Shown here one piece after another: positions 25,519 through 34,031 of a stretch of 64,000 nucleotides of DNA; position 1 is the stretch's first letter; the number at the start of each line of letters is the position of its first letter. Both the position numbers and the translations under genes were made by a program. Source of the stretch: Flavicella sp965243265 (GTDB lineage Bacteria > Bacteroidota > Bacteroidia > Flavobacteriales > Flavobacteriaceae). The notes beneath the pieces were generated by a model, which was given only the letters and a program-made list of their open reading frames with translations, was not told the DNA's origin and ran no database searches. Where the stretch lies: the NCBI GenBank assembly GCA_965243265.1, contig CBDEUL010000004.1:24804-88803 (forward strand), given 5' to 3'.

Positions 25519-26034
25519 ATGATACATCCAAAATTAAGTGAGTGGTTAGAGGTTTCTTCAAAAATTTTACAAGCAAGAACAGTAGATGATAAAAACAATA
25601 TGGTTTTTATTGAAGAGCTAAACCTAAGAAGAGAATTGATAAGCCATACAGATATTCCAACAAACGGGATATCAGAAACATCTATTTTAGGAACCTATCA
25701 AATTGTAGGAGCCAATTCAATAACATCAGAAACAGGGTATGTAGGTTTGTTATCCCTATCATTTAGTGACAATAGAATTTATGCAACTTGGTTTTTAGAA
25801 AAAGGAGAAGTACAAACAGGATATGGCTTGTTACTTGGGAATGTATTGAGTTTGACCTTTTTTTATGAGTCGGAAGGAAAGGAGTATTCAGGGCTTGTAT
25901 CCTATGAATTTCTATCTGAAAAAATTATTTCAGGAAAATGGGTAGAAGAAGAAAATGACGAGCAGGGGATTGAGCTAGGAAGAAAGTTGCCCGTTGAGAA
26001 AGAAGACCCTTTGGATTATTTTGGAATCAATTAA
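25519..26034 (+). CDS. Conserved hypothetical protein
   Basis: A 171-residue acidic, soluble protein with no signal peptide or membrane helix; not recognised. The central part has regular beta-strand-like alternation (YVGLLSLSFSDNRIYATWFL, then GYGLLLGNVLSLTFFY), suggesting a small beta-barrel. The C terminus is charged. It is encoded 1 bp after the metallophosphoesterase, so translation is probably coupled and the two may act together; nothing else indicates function. Confidence 0.6.
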   Translation: MIHPKLSEWLEVSSKILQARTVDDKNNMVFIEELNLRRELISHTDIPTNGISETSILGTYQIVGANSITSETGYVGLLSLSFSDNRIYATWFLEKGEVQTGYGLLLGNVLSLTFFYESEGKEYSGLVSYEFLSEKIISGKWVEEENDEQGIELGRKLPVEKEDPLDYFGIN

Positions 26035-26088
26035 TTGTTAAGCTTTTAAAATATAAAAAACTAGCTATATTATCTCAATTATAAATAG

Positions 26089-26096
26089 TACTTTTG
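26089..26096 (+). promoter_or_regulatory. -7 promoter box (TACTTTTG) of typA
   Basis: A perfect TAnnTTTG match 18 bp before the typA ATG. No -33 TTG was found at the usual distance. Confidence 0.5.
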
Positions 26097-26114
26097 CACA
26101 CTTAAAATTCTTGT

Positions 26115-27884
26115 ATGCAAATTAGAAACATCGCTATTATAGCCCACGTAGACCACGGTAAGACTACCTTGGTAGATAAAATAATCGACCAAGCAAAGGT
26201 ATTGGACGAGAGAAAAGAAAGAACAGATTTATTGTTAGATAATAATGATTTGGAACGTGAAAGGGGAATTACAATTCTTTCTAAAAACGTTTCTGTAAAT
26301 TATAAAGGAACAAAAATTAATGTTATTGATACTCCTGGCCATGCCGATTTTGGTGGAGAAGTAGAGCGTGTACTTAAAATGGCAGACGGTGTTTTGTTAT
26401 TAGTAGATGCTTTTGAAGGACCAATGCCACAAACACGATTTGTATTAGGAAAAGCAATTGAATTAGGATTAACACCTATTGTTGTTGTTAATAAAGTAGA
26501 TAAAGAAAACTGTACACCAGATATCGTTCACGAAAAGGTATTTGATTTGATGTTTGCTTTAGAAGCTACTGAAGAACAATTAGATTTTACTACTATCTAT
26601 GGTTCTGCTAAAAACAATTGGATGAGTACTGATTGGAAAAATCAAACAACTGATATTGTACCTTTATTAGATGCAGTATTAGAATCTATCCCTGAAACTC
26701 CTTACAATGAAGGAACTCCTCAAATGCAAATTACATCATTAGATTTTTCTTCATTTACAGGAAGAATTGCTATTGGACGTATTTTCCGTGGAGATTTAGA
26801 GGTAAATAAAGACTATATGCTATGCAAAGCAGACGGTACTAAGAAAAAAGTTAGAATTAAAGAATTACACGTATTTGAAGGAATGGGTAAAGCCCAGGTA
26901 GATAAAGTACGTTGTGGAGATATTTGTGCTATTACAGGTATTGATGGATTTGAAATTGGGGATACAATTGCAGATTTAGAAAATCCTGAAGAATTGCCAA
27001 GAACGGAAATTGACCAACCTACTATGAGTATGTTGTTTACAATTAACAATTCACCTTTCTTTGGTAAAGAAGGAAAATTTGTAACATCTCGTCATTTACG
27101 TGATAGATTATTCAAAGAATTAGAGAAGAATTTAGCTCTTAGAGTTGAAACTACTGATTCTGAAGATAAGTTTAACGTATTCGGACGTGGAGTATTGCAT
27201 TTATCTGTATTGATTGAAACAATGCGTCGTGAAGGATATGAATTACAAGTAGGTAGACCACAAGTTATCATCAAAGAAATTGATGGACAAAAATGTGAAC
27301 CATATGAAACATTGTCTATTGATGTTCCTGAAGATGTAGCGTCTAGAGCCGTAAATTTAGTTTCTTTAAGAAAAGGAGATTTAATGGTTATGGAGCCTAA
27401 AGGAGATTTACAACATTTAGAATTTACAATTCCATCAAGAGGGTTGATAGGTTTAAGAAATAAAATATTAACAGCAACTGCTGGACAAGCAATTATTAAC
27501 CATAGATTTAGTGAATACGGTCCTTTTAAAGGTGAGTTTACTGAAGAGGAAAAAGGAGCAATCGTTTCTGCTGCTGCAGGTAAGGCTACTGCATATGCTT
27601 TAGACCGTTTACAGGATAGAGGAAAATTCTTTATCGATATTAATGAAGAAATTTATATTGGTCAGGTAATTGGTGAAAATAGTAAAGCAGAAGATATGTC
27701 TGTTAACTTAATCAAAGGAAAGCAATTAACAAATATGCGTAAATCTGGTACTGATGATGCAATGAAAATTGCTCCAAAAATTGATTTCTCTTTAGAGGAA
27801 TGTATGGAGTATATTAGAGTTGATGAGTACTTAGAAGTAACACCAGAAAACTTAAGAATGCGTAAAATTACTTTTAAAGGGTAA
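26115..27884 (+). CDS. typA: Ribosome-associated translational GTPase TypA/BipA
   Basis: A 589-residue GTPase that acts in late 50S assembly and stress growth. G1 is AHVDHGKTTLVDKI, the switch I region is ERERGITI, G3 is DTPGHADFGGEV, G4 is VVNKVDKE, and G5 is near YGSAKNNW. A beta-barrel domain II follows, with the C-terminal TypA-specific motifs PSRGLIGLRNKILTAT and RKSGTDDAMK. Length and order are normal. The gene has its own promoter box 18 bp upstream and a strong terminator 25 bp downstream, so it is likely monocistronic. Confidence 0.97.
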   Translation: MQIRNIAIIAHVDHGKTTLVDKIIDQAKVLDERKERTDLLLDNNDLERERGITILSKNVSVNYKGTKINVIDTPGHADFGGEVERVLKMADGVLLLVDAFEGPMPQTRFVLGKAIELGLTPIVVVNKVDKENCTPDIVHEKVFDLMFALEATEEQLDFTTIYGSAKNNWMSTDWKNQTTDIVPLLDAVLESIPETPYNEGTPQMQITSLDFSSFTGRIAIGRIFRGDLEVNKDYMLCKADGTKKKVRIKELHVFEGMGKAQVDKVRCGDICAITGIDGFEIGDTIADLENPEELPRTEIDQPTMSMLFTINNSPFFGKEGKFVTSRHLRDRLFKELEKNLALRVETTDSEDKFNVFGRGVLHLSVLIETMRREGYELQVGRPQVIIKEIDGQKCEPYETLSIDVPEDVASRAVNLVSLRKGDLMVMEPKGDLQHLEFTIPSRGLIGLRNKILTATAGQAIINHRFSEYGPFKGEFTEEEKGAIVSAAAGKATAYALDRLQDRGKFFIDINEEIYIGQVIGENSKAEDMSVNLIKGKQLTNMRKSGTDDAMKIAPKIDFSLEECMEYIRVDEYLEVTPENLRMRKITFKG

Positions 27885-27908
27885 TTAATACCATGAAATA
27901 AATTAAAA

Positions 27909-27941
27909 GATCCGTTCCACCTTTGGGAACGGATTTTTTTT
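27909..27941 (+). terminator. Terminator of typA
   Basis: Stem ATCCGTTCC / GGAACGGAT, 7-nt loop, then an eight-T run. Confidence 0.9.
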
Positions 27942-28033
27942 AGTTTAGAACTCGTTTATAACGAGTTTAAAATTAACTTTAAATCAACAACCATTATATT
28001 CCAATAATTTATATTACCCCTAATTTTAAAAAA

Positions 28034-28822
28034 ATGGATACTTTTCAGACTTATGATTTGTTTAGGTTAAGCAAGTATAAAAAAAGAAAATCTCAGATAG
28101 ACTTCGGTCAGTATGACGATTTTACTTTTTTTAGATTTAACGAAGTAGACTACTTTAACTATGTCCTTTTTAAAGACATTCAAAAAACAACATTTGAACA
28201 ATTATACCCCATATTTAATAGCTATTATTTAGATAATAAGGAAGCTATAAAGTTAATTTATCCGGTTCATTTAAAAGACGAGCTGTCTAAATATATTGGA
28301 ACAGGAAGTAGTAAAAAAATAGCTTGCGTAAAAAGAAATTTAAATAATGATTTTGAATTAGAGAGTGATAATATACTTCATAAAGTTACCACAACAGAAG
28401 AACTCTTTATTTTTACCGAAATTTATTTAAAAGGATTCGGCTCTAATAGTGCTATAGAGGAGGTTGAGTTGAATTTTGAATTGCTGAAAGAGTCCACTCA
28501 AAATGATTTGTTTCTTATCATGTGGGAAGGAGAAATAGCAGGTATATGTGTCAATTTTTATTGTAAAAATCATGTTTTATTAGCTATTTGTACCATTAAA
28601 GAAGAATTTAGAAACCTTGGTTTACAAAAAAAAGCCATTCATGAAAGAATGCTAATTGGTTGTAGTAAAGGGTATAAAATATTTACAAGTTTTACCTACA
28701 AAGACTCTGTTAGTCATCAAAATATGTTGAAGTCTAAATTTTACAACTACGCTACGTATGAAGAAAGTATATCCAAACCTTTGGAAAACCTTATTAAAAC
28801 AAGAGAAGTACTACAAAAATAA
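28034..28822 (+). CDS. GNAT-family N-acetyltransferase
   Basis: A 262-residue cytoplasmic protein. The C-terminal half has the GNAT layout: a strand LFLIMWEGEIAGICVNFY, then LLAICTIKEEFRNLGLQKKAI, in which EEFRNLGLQKK corresponds to the acetyl-CoA pyrophosphate-binding loop (R/QxxGxG/A, here degenerate as RNLGLQ), and SVSHQNMLKSKFYNYA, a typical end region. The N-terminal half is divergent. Its last 65 bp overlap the start of the A-T-TE synthetase gene in another frame, so the two are probably one operon. It may acetylate the amino acid or product handled by that enzyme; this is inference from position. Confidence 0.7.
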   Translation: MDTFQTYDLFRLSKYKKRKSQIDFGQYDDFTFFRFNEVDYFNYVLFKDIQKTTFEQLYPIFNSYYLDNKEAIKLIYPVHLKDELSKYIGTGSSKKIACVKRNLNNDFELESDNILHKVTTTEELFIFTEIYLKGFGSNSAIEEVELNFELLKESTQNDLFLIMWEGEIAGICVNFYCKNHVLLAICTIKEEFRNLGLQKKAIHERMLIGCSKGYKIFTSFTYKDSVSHQNMLKSKFYNYATYEESISKPLENLIKTREVLQK

Positions 28823-31170
28823 ACCTGTTGTAACCTTTGGAACTGAACAATTAAGTTATGATGTACTGTGTACAGAAATAGCTAATACAGCGGCTTTTTT
28901 ACAAAGTAATACAAATAAGAAAATAATAGGAATTCATACAGGGAATCCTTTTCAAGATATTATAGGTTTGCTTGCTACTTTAGTAGCTCACAAAGCATTT
29001 TTGGGTCTATAATGATTCTATTTTTTCTTCAGTTTCAGATGCTATAAAAGAAGATGTGTTTTTGTTAAATAGTGAGAATTTTCAAACGATTTCAAAAAAA
29101 AACGAATCGTTAAAAATAATAGATGAAATAGAATACAATACTCCTTTTTGTTGGGCAACCAGTTCAGGAAGTATTTCGTTACCTAAAATAACAGAACAGA
29201 CCTATAGATCCATCATGGAAGATACCTATAGGCAAATTAGGGCACATGCTATCAATGCTAATGATAAAATAGATGTACTATCCTCTTTAGGATTTAGTGC
29301 TTCGCTATCTTCAATCTTTCCAGCTTTGTTTTCTGGAGCTTCTTTACATATCAAAGAAGAAAGTAAAAATATAGGAGGTATATATGATTTCTGGTTGGAA
29401 AACGAAATTACGATGACAACAATGATTCCTTCGATGTTTCGAAATTTTGTAAAGCTTCCGTTCGATTTTAAGAAAACAAACCTTCGATTTATTTGTTTGG
29501 CAGGTGAACCTGTACAGATAAATGATTTTAAAATATTTCAAAAAACATTTAATTCCCACGTAAAATTACAGGCAGCCTTGGCGAGTTCGGAAACAAGAGC
29601 AATAGCTGAATTTATTGGAGAAGTAAATCAGGTATATGATTTTGAAAGTATAAAATACAACCCTGTAGAAGGTAAAGAGATTTTAATTTTGGACGCTGAA
29701 GGAAATAGAGTTCCAGCTGGTGAAAAAGGAACTATAGCTGTTCAAAGTGCTATTATTGGATCTAAGTATGTCAATCACTCAGGAGGGTTTCAGTCTATAC
29801 CAAACGATGCTATTTTATTTGTGTCTAATGATGTGGGGTCTATGGATGCTGATGGTGTTTTGACAATGTATAGAAATAATAACAGGGTAATAAAACACAA
29901 AGGTTTGTTTTTAGACTTAGATTTATTAGAAAGTTCTTTGTTAGGTATAAGTGAAATTGAAGAATGTCATATCTCTGAAAATGAAACACAACAAGCTATA
30001 AATGCATTTATATACAGTACAGAAGACAGGGTTTTGATAAGAGATAAAGCGAGTAATGTGTTGCAAAACATTACTTATAATTTCTATTTTTTAGAATGCC
30101 CTTTTCCAAAATTATACTCAGGGAAAATAAATTTTAAGGAATTATATACATTTTCTTTTTTTAAAGATGAAGAAGTAATTGTTGATAAAAACGAAGAGAA
30201 ATTATACAATATATGGAAAGAGATGTTTCCTTCTGAATCTAATTTTAGAGGAAAGCATTTTTTTAATGATTTGGGAGGAGACTCTATGCGAGCACTTTTA
30301 TTGGTTGTTAGATTAGAAGAAATTTATAATTCTAAATTTGATCCAGGTATTGTTTATAAGTTTCCTGTGTATGAAGATTTATTAGAACGGTTAGAAACAA
30401 AAAGTAGCTATGTAGTAAAAAAACTTACTCATAAAGAAGGTTTAAAAGATATTTTAATTTTTTCGAATGTTGCAGGAAATTATGATTCATACAATGGTTT
30501 GATTGATGAATTAAAAGAGCAGTTTAATATCTCTATTTTTCAGTATACTTTTTCAGAAAATAATAACTATTTAACTGCAATTGAAATAGCACGAAGAAAT
30601 GCAGCCTTTATTAAATCAGAAGGAAAAAAATACAATGCTTTTATTGGGTTTTCATTTTCGGGGTTATTGGCTTATCAAACAGCTTCTTTTATGCAAAATT
30701 ATGTAGAGAGTGTTTTTCTTATTGATACACCTACCTATAAGAAACATCCTGTGGTAATTAAAAAGCTTTTAAAACTAGAAAGGAATTTGGTTATGGCGAA
30801 AGAATATCTTGTAGATAAAGATAGGAGAGGGTATATAAAAGATCGATTTAAACAGAAAATTTTAGTTAAGAATCAACTTATAAAAGAGAGTAAACAAAGT
30901 GCAGAACAATCGGTGAAGAAAAACTATTTTTCTAACTTTTTTAAATCTATAGCAGAACAAAATCATGAGATTAGAAAAACTCATTTTTCATTGGGTATTT
31001 TTGAAGCCTCTATAAAAGATGCTTTTAGGTTTGATATAGCCCCTAATTACGATTGGCATAAGTACAATTCTAATATTTGCTTTTTAAAAGAGTTACCAGG
31101 AAACCATTTAGGGATGTTAGAGGATCAAAAGAATGTTAAAAAAATAGCAGAAACGATTAGAGAGCAATAA
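28758..31170 (+). pseudogene. A-T-TE single-module synthetase, split by a frameshift
   Basis: Two consecutive frames (28758-29012 and ~29011-31170) encode one protein of ~803 residues if one G is removed near 29008 (in GGGT). The first frame begins MKKVYPNLWKTLLKQEKYY, an adenylation-domain start; the second continues YNDSIFSSVSDAIKEDVFLL. Domains: adenylation with the A3-like motif ATSSGSISLPK; a carrier domain with LGGDSMRALL (phosphopantetheine Ser, near 30271-30285); and a thioesterase with GFSFSG (nucleophile Ser, near 30645) and a final His region (PGNHLGML). No condensation domain. The architecture is that of atromentin- or furanone-type synthetases; the substrate is unknown. It could be a true pseudogene or a sequencing error. 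Confidence 0.7.
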
Positions 31171-31198
31171 TCCATTTCAAAACAGAAATGGATTATTA
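31169..31198 (+). terminator. Terminator of the synthetase gene
   Basis: A perfect 10-bp stem AATCCATTTC / GAAATGGATT with a 6-nt loop, starting within the stop codon and followed by ATTATTTCT. Confidence 0.7.
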
Positions 31199-31211
31199 TT
31201 TCTCAAAAATG

Positions 31212-31670
31212 TTATTCTACAGCAATAAAAATATCAGCCTCACCATTGGTAGGATTCATTGCTTTTTCTCCATAAACTTCAATATCGGTTGTATAGGTAC
31301 GTTTCAAATCGGTATTCCAAATTTCCATCCAAGTATTTACTACTGCATCTTTTGTTAAATCTCCTTTTGCAGTGAATTTTTGATAGTTTGCCTCTGGTAC
31401 CATATGTATGCTAAAATCTTCAGGAATATTATCTAAACTACTAACCTGAAAACCTATAACTACAGTATAAGGTCCATTATGATCGCTCTCATAATCGGTA
31501 TAAAGTGCAAAAATAGTTTCGTTTACTTTGTTTGGGATTTTTTCAGAAATACCTTTCTGCATAAATTGTTCCCAAAGGGCAGGGATGTCTTTGTCTGCTT
31601 TTCCTTTTTCATTAGAAGTTCTTACGGTAATTCCTACAATGTTCAGTGCTTCTTTTTTAATGTTTTCCAT
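31212..31670 (-). CDS. GyrI-like / AraC effector-binding-domain protein
   Basis: A 152-residue stand-alone ligand-binding domain of the type fused to AraC or MerR regulators. Signs: the start KEALNIVGITVRTSNE, the IPALWEQFMQKG helix, IFALYTDYESDHNGPYTVVIGFQV, the DLTKDAVVNTWMEIWN stretch and the terminal DIEVYGEKAMNPTNGEADIFIAV. It contains no DNA-binding segment. It lies 73 bp downstream of a YafY-type HTH/WYL regulator on the same strand, a pairing common in Bacteroidota. It may bind hydrophobic cations. Confidence 0.75.
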   Translation of the reverse strand: MENIKKEALNIVGITVRTSNEKGKADKDIPALWEQFMQKGISEKIPNKVNETIFALYTDYESDHNGPYTVVIGFQVSSLDNIPEDFSIHMVPEANYQKFTAKGDLTKDAVVNTWMEIWNTDLKRTYTTDIEVYGEKAMNPTNGEADIFIAVE

Positions 31671-31743
31671 TTTATTTGTTGTTTGTTTTTTAATTCTTTA
31701 ACAAAAATAAAAGGCTGTTATGACAGAGGTGTGTCAGGGGTGT

Positions 31744-32439
31744 TTACCATTTTTTAGATTCTTTCTTATAAAATTCTTCCAAGGTCATATTATGTGATTC
31801 AAAAGATTCGTTAGTGGCTGTTATTTTTTGAATACAATCAATTCTAAACATTCTGAATTCGGTGCGTAAGAGACAAAAAGCTATCAATAACCATTTTCCT
31901 TGGGTATTGTACAAAGCAAAAGGTTCTATAGATCGGGTAGACGTTTGCTGTTTGAGAGATGTATATTGTATTTCTAAAACTTTAAAATTGGTAATGGCAG
32001 CTTGCAATTGCATTAGGTAACTACTGCTATTATTTTCATTAAAGTTGGTGTTGAAATACATCCTGTCTGCCAATAAATCAGTTTTTTCCTTTTGTGAACT
32101 TTGTAAAGTAGCTTTTATTTTTAAAATAGCTTCTTGATAATTACGAACAAAAGAAGTGTCTTTATCCTGTAAAATAAGTTGTTCAGCAGTAATCAAAGCA
32201 TTGGCTTCATCTTCAGTAAACATAACAGGAGGTAGTTTGTATCCCTCCATAATGGAATAGCCTTTTCCTTCTTCAACAAAAATGGGAATCCCAGATTGTT
32301 CTAAAGTTCGGATATCACGGTATATTGTACGAATACTTACCTGGTGTTTTTCAGCTAAAAAACGAGCAGTTGTAATTTTTTGGGACTGTAGTTGTGTAAT
32401 AATGGAAGTCAGTCTTGATATTCTAGGTTTTTCTTCCAT
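31744..32439 (-). CDS. YafY-family HTH and WYL-domain transcriptional regulator
   Basis: A 231-residue regulator. N-terminal winged HTH (~1-60): RISRLTSIITQLQSQKITTARFL, AEKHQVSIRTIYRDIRTLEQSGIPIF. The C-terminal WYL-type sensor domain (~125-205) has QGKWLLIAFCLLRTEFRMFR, where the eponymous W-Y-L triad appears as WLL. The open frame extends to 32478, but this overlaps gcvT and the HTH homology begins at MEEKPRISRL, so ATG 32439 is preferred. It probably regulates the GyrI-like gene downstream. Confidence 0.82.
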   Translation of the reverse strand: MEEKPRISRLTSIITQLQSQKITTARFLAEKHQVSIRTIYRDIRTLEQSGIPIFVEEGKGYSIMEGYKLPPVMFTEDEANALITAEQLILQDKDTSFVRNYQEAILKIKATLQSSQKEKTDLLADRMYFNTNFNENNSSSYLMQLQAAITNFKVLEIQYTSLKQQTSTRSIEPFALYNTQGKWLLIAFCLLRTEFRMFRIDCIQKITATNESFESHNMTLEEFYKKESKKW

Positions 32440-32449
32440 AACATGAGGT

Positions 32450-33532
32450 TTATCCTTTGTAAAAAGGAAGTTTAACAACTTGTGCCTTTAACAAACGTTT
32501 GCGGACTTTGATAAAAATTTCGCTTCCTACTGTTGCATATTCAGTAGGTACATATCCCATTCCTATTCCTTTTTTAACGGATGGTCCCATAGTTCCAGAA
32601 GTAACAATTCCTATTACATTTCCATCTACATCTGCAATTTCATAATCTTGGCGAGGAACTCCTTTGTCTAGCAATTCAAACCCTATTAACTTTTTAGAAA
32701 CACCGTTTTCTTTTTGAGCTTTTAAGTATGCTGAATTTGTAAATTCTTTATTGAATTTGGTAATCCACCCTAAACCAGCTTCAATAGGAGAGGTGGTGTT
32801 GTTGATGTCATTTCCGTATAAACAGTACCCCATTTCTAAGCGTAAAGTATCTCTAGCAGCTAGTCCTATGGGCTTGATGTCAAAGTTTTTTCCTGCTTCG
32901 AAAACTTGTTCCCAAATTTGTTTTACTTCAGCATTTTTACAATAAATTTCAAAACCTCCCGATCCTGTATAACCTGTTGCAGAAATTATTACGTGATCAA
33001 TACCTGCAAAATCTCCAACCTTAAAGGTGTAAAATTTAATTTCAGATAAATCTATAGAAGTTAATGATTGCATGGCTTCGGCAGCTTTTGGCCCTTGAAT
33101 GGCTAAAAGAGAATAGCTGTCAGATAAATTTCGCATAGTAACTCCCAAGTCATTTTTACTCGAAATCCATTCCCAATCTTTATCTATATTAGAGGCATTT
33201 ACCACTAGTAGATAGGTTTCCTCTTTAATTTTATAGATTAATAAATCATCAACAATTCCTTCTTTGTCATTTGGTAAACAACTGTATTGAGCGTCTCCGA
33301 TAGCCAATTTAGAAGCGTCGTTAGAAGTTACTTTTTGAATTAGTTCTAACGCATTGGTACCTTCTAATAAAAATTCTCCCATATGAGAAACGTCAAAAAC
33401 ACCTACTGATTCACGAACAGTTGTATGTTCAGCATTTACACCTTCATATTGAATAGGCATGTTATAGCCAGCAAAGGGTAGTATTTTAGCACCTAAACTT
33501 TCATGTATGTCGTGTAGTTCTACGTTTTTCAT
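32450..33532 (-). CDS. gcvT: Aminomethyltransferase, glycine cleavage system T protein
   Basis: Takes the aminomethyl group from the lipoylated H protein and yields ammonia and methylene-THF. The protein has 360 residues. Conserved blocks: FAGYNMPIQYEG, VGVFDVSHMGEF, the folate-site stretch ATGYTGSGGFEIYCKN and RLEMGYCLYGNDI, plus a C-terminal barrel (IGFELLDKGVPRQDYEI, VTSGTMGPSVKKGIGMGYV). The frame extends to 33553, but a promoter -7 box covers 33551-33558, so ATG 33532 (MKNVELHDIHESL) is the start. The other gcv genes are not in this window. Confidence 0.95.
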   Translation of the reverse strand: MKNVELHDIHESLGAKILPFAGYNMPIQYEGVNAEHTTVRESVGVFDVSHMGEFLLEGTNALELIQKVTSNDASKLAIGDAQYSCLPNDKEGIVDDLLIYKIKEETYLLVVNASNIDKDWEWISSKNDLGVTMRNLSDSYSLLAIQGPKAAEAMQSLTSIDLSEIKFYTFKVGDFAGIDHVIISATGYTGSGGFEIYCKNAEVKQIWEQVFEAGKNFDIKPIGLAARDTLRLEMGYCLYGNDINNTTSPIEAGLGWITKFNKEFTNSAYLKAQKENGVSKKLIGFELLDKGVPRQDYEIADVDGNVIGIVTSGTMGPSVKKGIGMGYVPTEYATVGSEIFIKVRKRLLKAQVVKLPFYKG

Positions 33533-33550
33533 CTGTCTAAATTTGAGCGA

Positions 33551-33558
33551 CAAAAATA
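33551..33558 (-). promoter_or_regulatory. -7 promoter box (TATTTTTG) of gcvT
   Basis: A perfect TAnnTTTG match 18 bp before ATG 33532. A TTTTG lies 14 bp upstream, closer than the usual -33 spacing. Confidence 0.5.
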
Positions 33559-33617
33559 CATAAAAAAATCCCCAAAATAATGAGGATTTAATTGAGGCTT
33601 AATTTTAAATGAAAGTA

Positions 33618-33767
33618 TTAAGAATTGTCATTCTCTAATTCAATTTGTTCTTCGTTTACTTCTTTGATAGCATCTAAGTAGAAAGGTTTTGAAGGATCAA
33701 ATGAAGCTTCCGTTGTACCTGTAACATAAATGTTAGTTTCACGTATCTCGGGTATTTTAGCTTCCAT
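33618..33767 (-). CDS. Possible small protein (49 aa), unknown
   Basis: ATG 33765-33767 to TAA 33618-33620 encodes 49 acidic residues beginning MEAKIPEIRETNIYVTGTTE and ending EQIELENDNS. There is no signal peptide and no double-glycine motif. It lies in the 498-bp gap between gcvT and katG, in tandem with another short ORF, both co-oriented with the neighbouring genes. Codon use is coding-like (few rare stops in frame, Glu/Lys/Ile-rich). No family is recognised; it could be chance. Confidence 0.35.
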   Translation of the reverse strand: MEAKIPEIRETNIYVTGTTEASFDPSKPFYLDAIKEVNEEQIELENDNS

Positions 33768-33814
33768 TATTATAGTTAAATCTTTAGATTGATTTTTTTT
33801 AATTGATATGAAAA

Positions 33815-33919
33815 TTAGTTAAAGGCAATACTTGCTGCACGTACGATTATTTTTTTGTTATAAAGTTGAGTATCAAATGAAATTAATTGTTCTTCAAAAT
33901 GGTTTTTGTCTACTATCAT
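33815..33919 (-). CDS. Possible small protein (34 aa), unknown
   Basis: ATG 33917-33919 to TAA 33815-33817 encodes MIVDKNHFEEQLISFDTQLY then NKKIIVRAASIAFN. A near-match promoter box TTCATTTG (one mismatch to TAnnTTTG) is at 33937-33944. It is followed 47 bp later by the 49-residue ORF on the same strand. Not recognised; low confidence. Confidence 0.3.
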   Translation of the reverse strand: MIVDKNHFEEQLISFDTQLYNKKIIVRAASIAFN

Positions 33920-33973
33920 AGTTATCAAACTTCATACAAATGAAGCAGAAATAGTATGGTATTTCAATAAAAT

Positions 33974-34023
33974 CTAACGGTTAGTATAAAGGGAATTTTA
34001 ATGCTTTTTATACTAACCGTTAG
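33974..34023 (-). terminator. Long perfect inverted repeat downstream of katG
   Basis: A 17-bp perfect stem (CTAACGGTTAGTATAAA and its complement) with a 16-nt loop, 8 bp after the katG stop. It is followed on the minus strand by ATTTTATT, not a clean T run. It most likely ends or stabilises the katG transcript. Each arm contains its own short palindrome (CTAACGGTTAG). Confidence 0.6.
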
Positions 34024-34031
34024 TTGTATTT

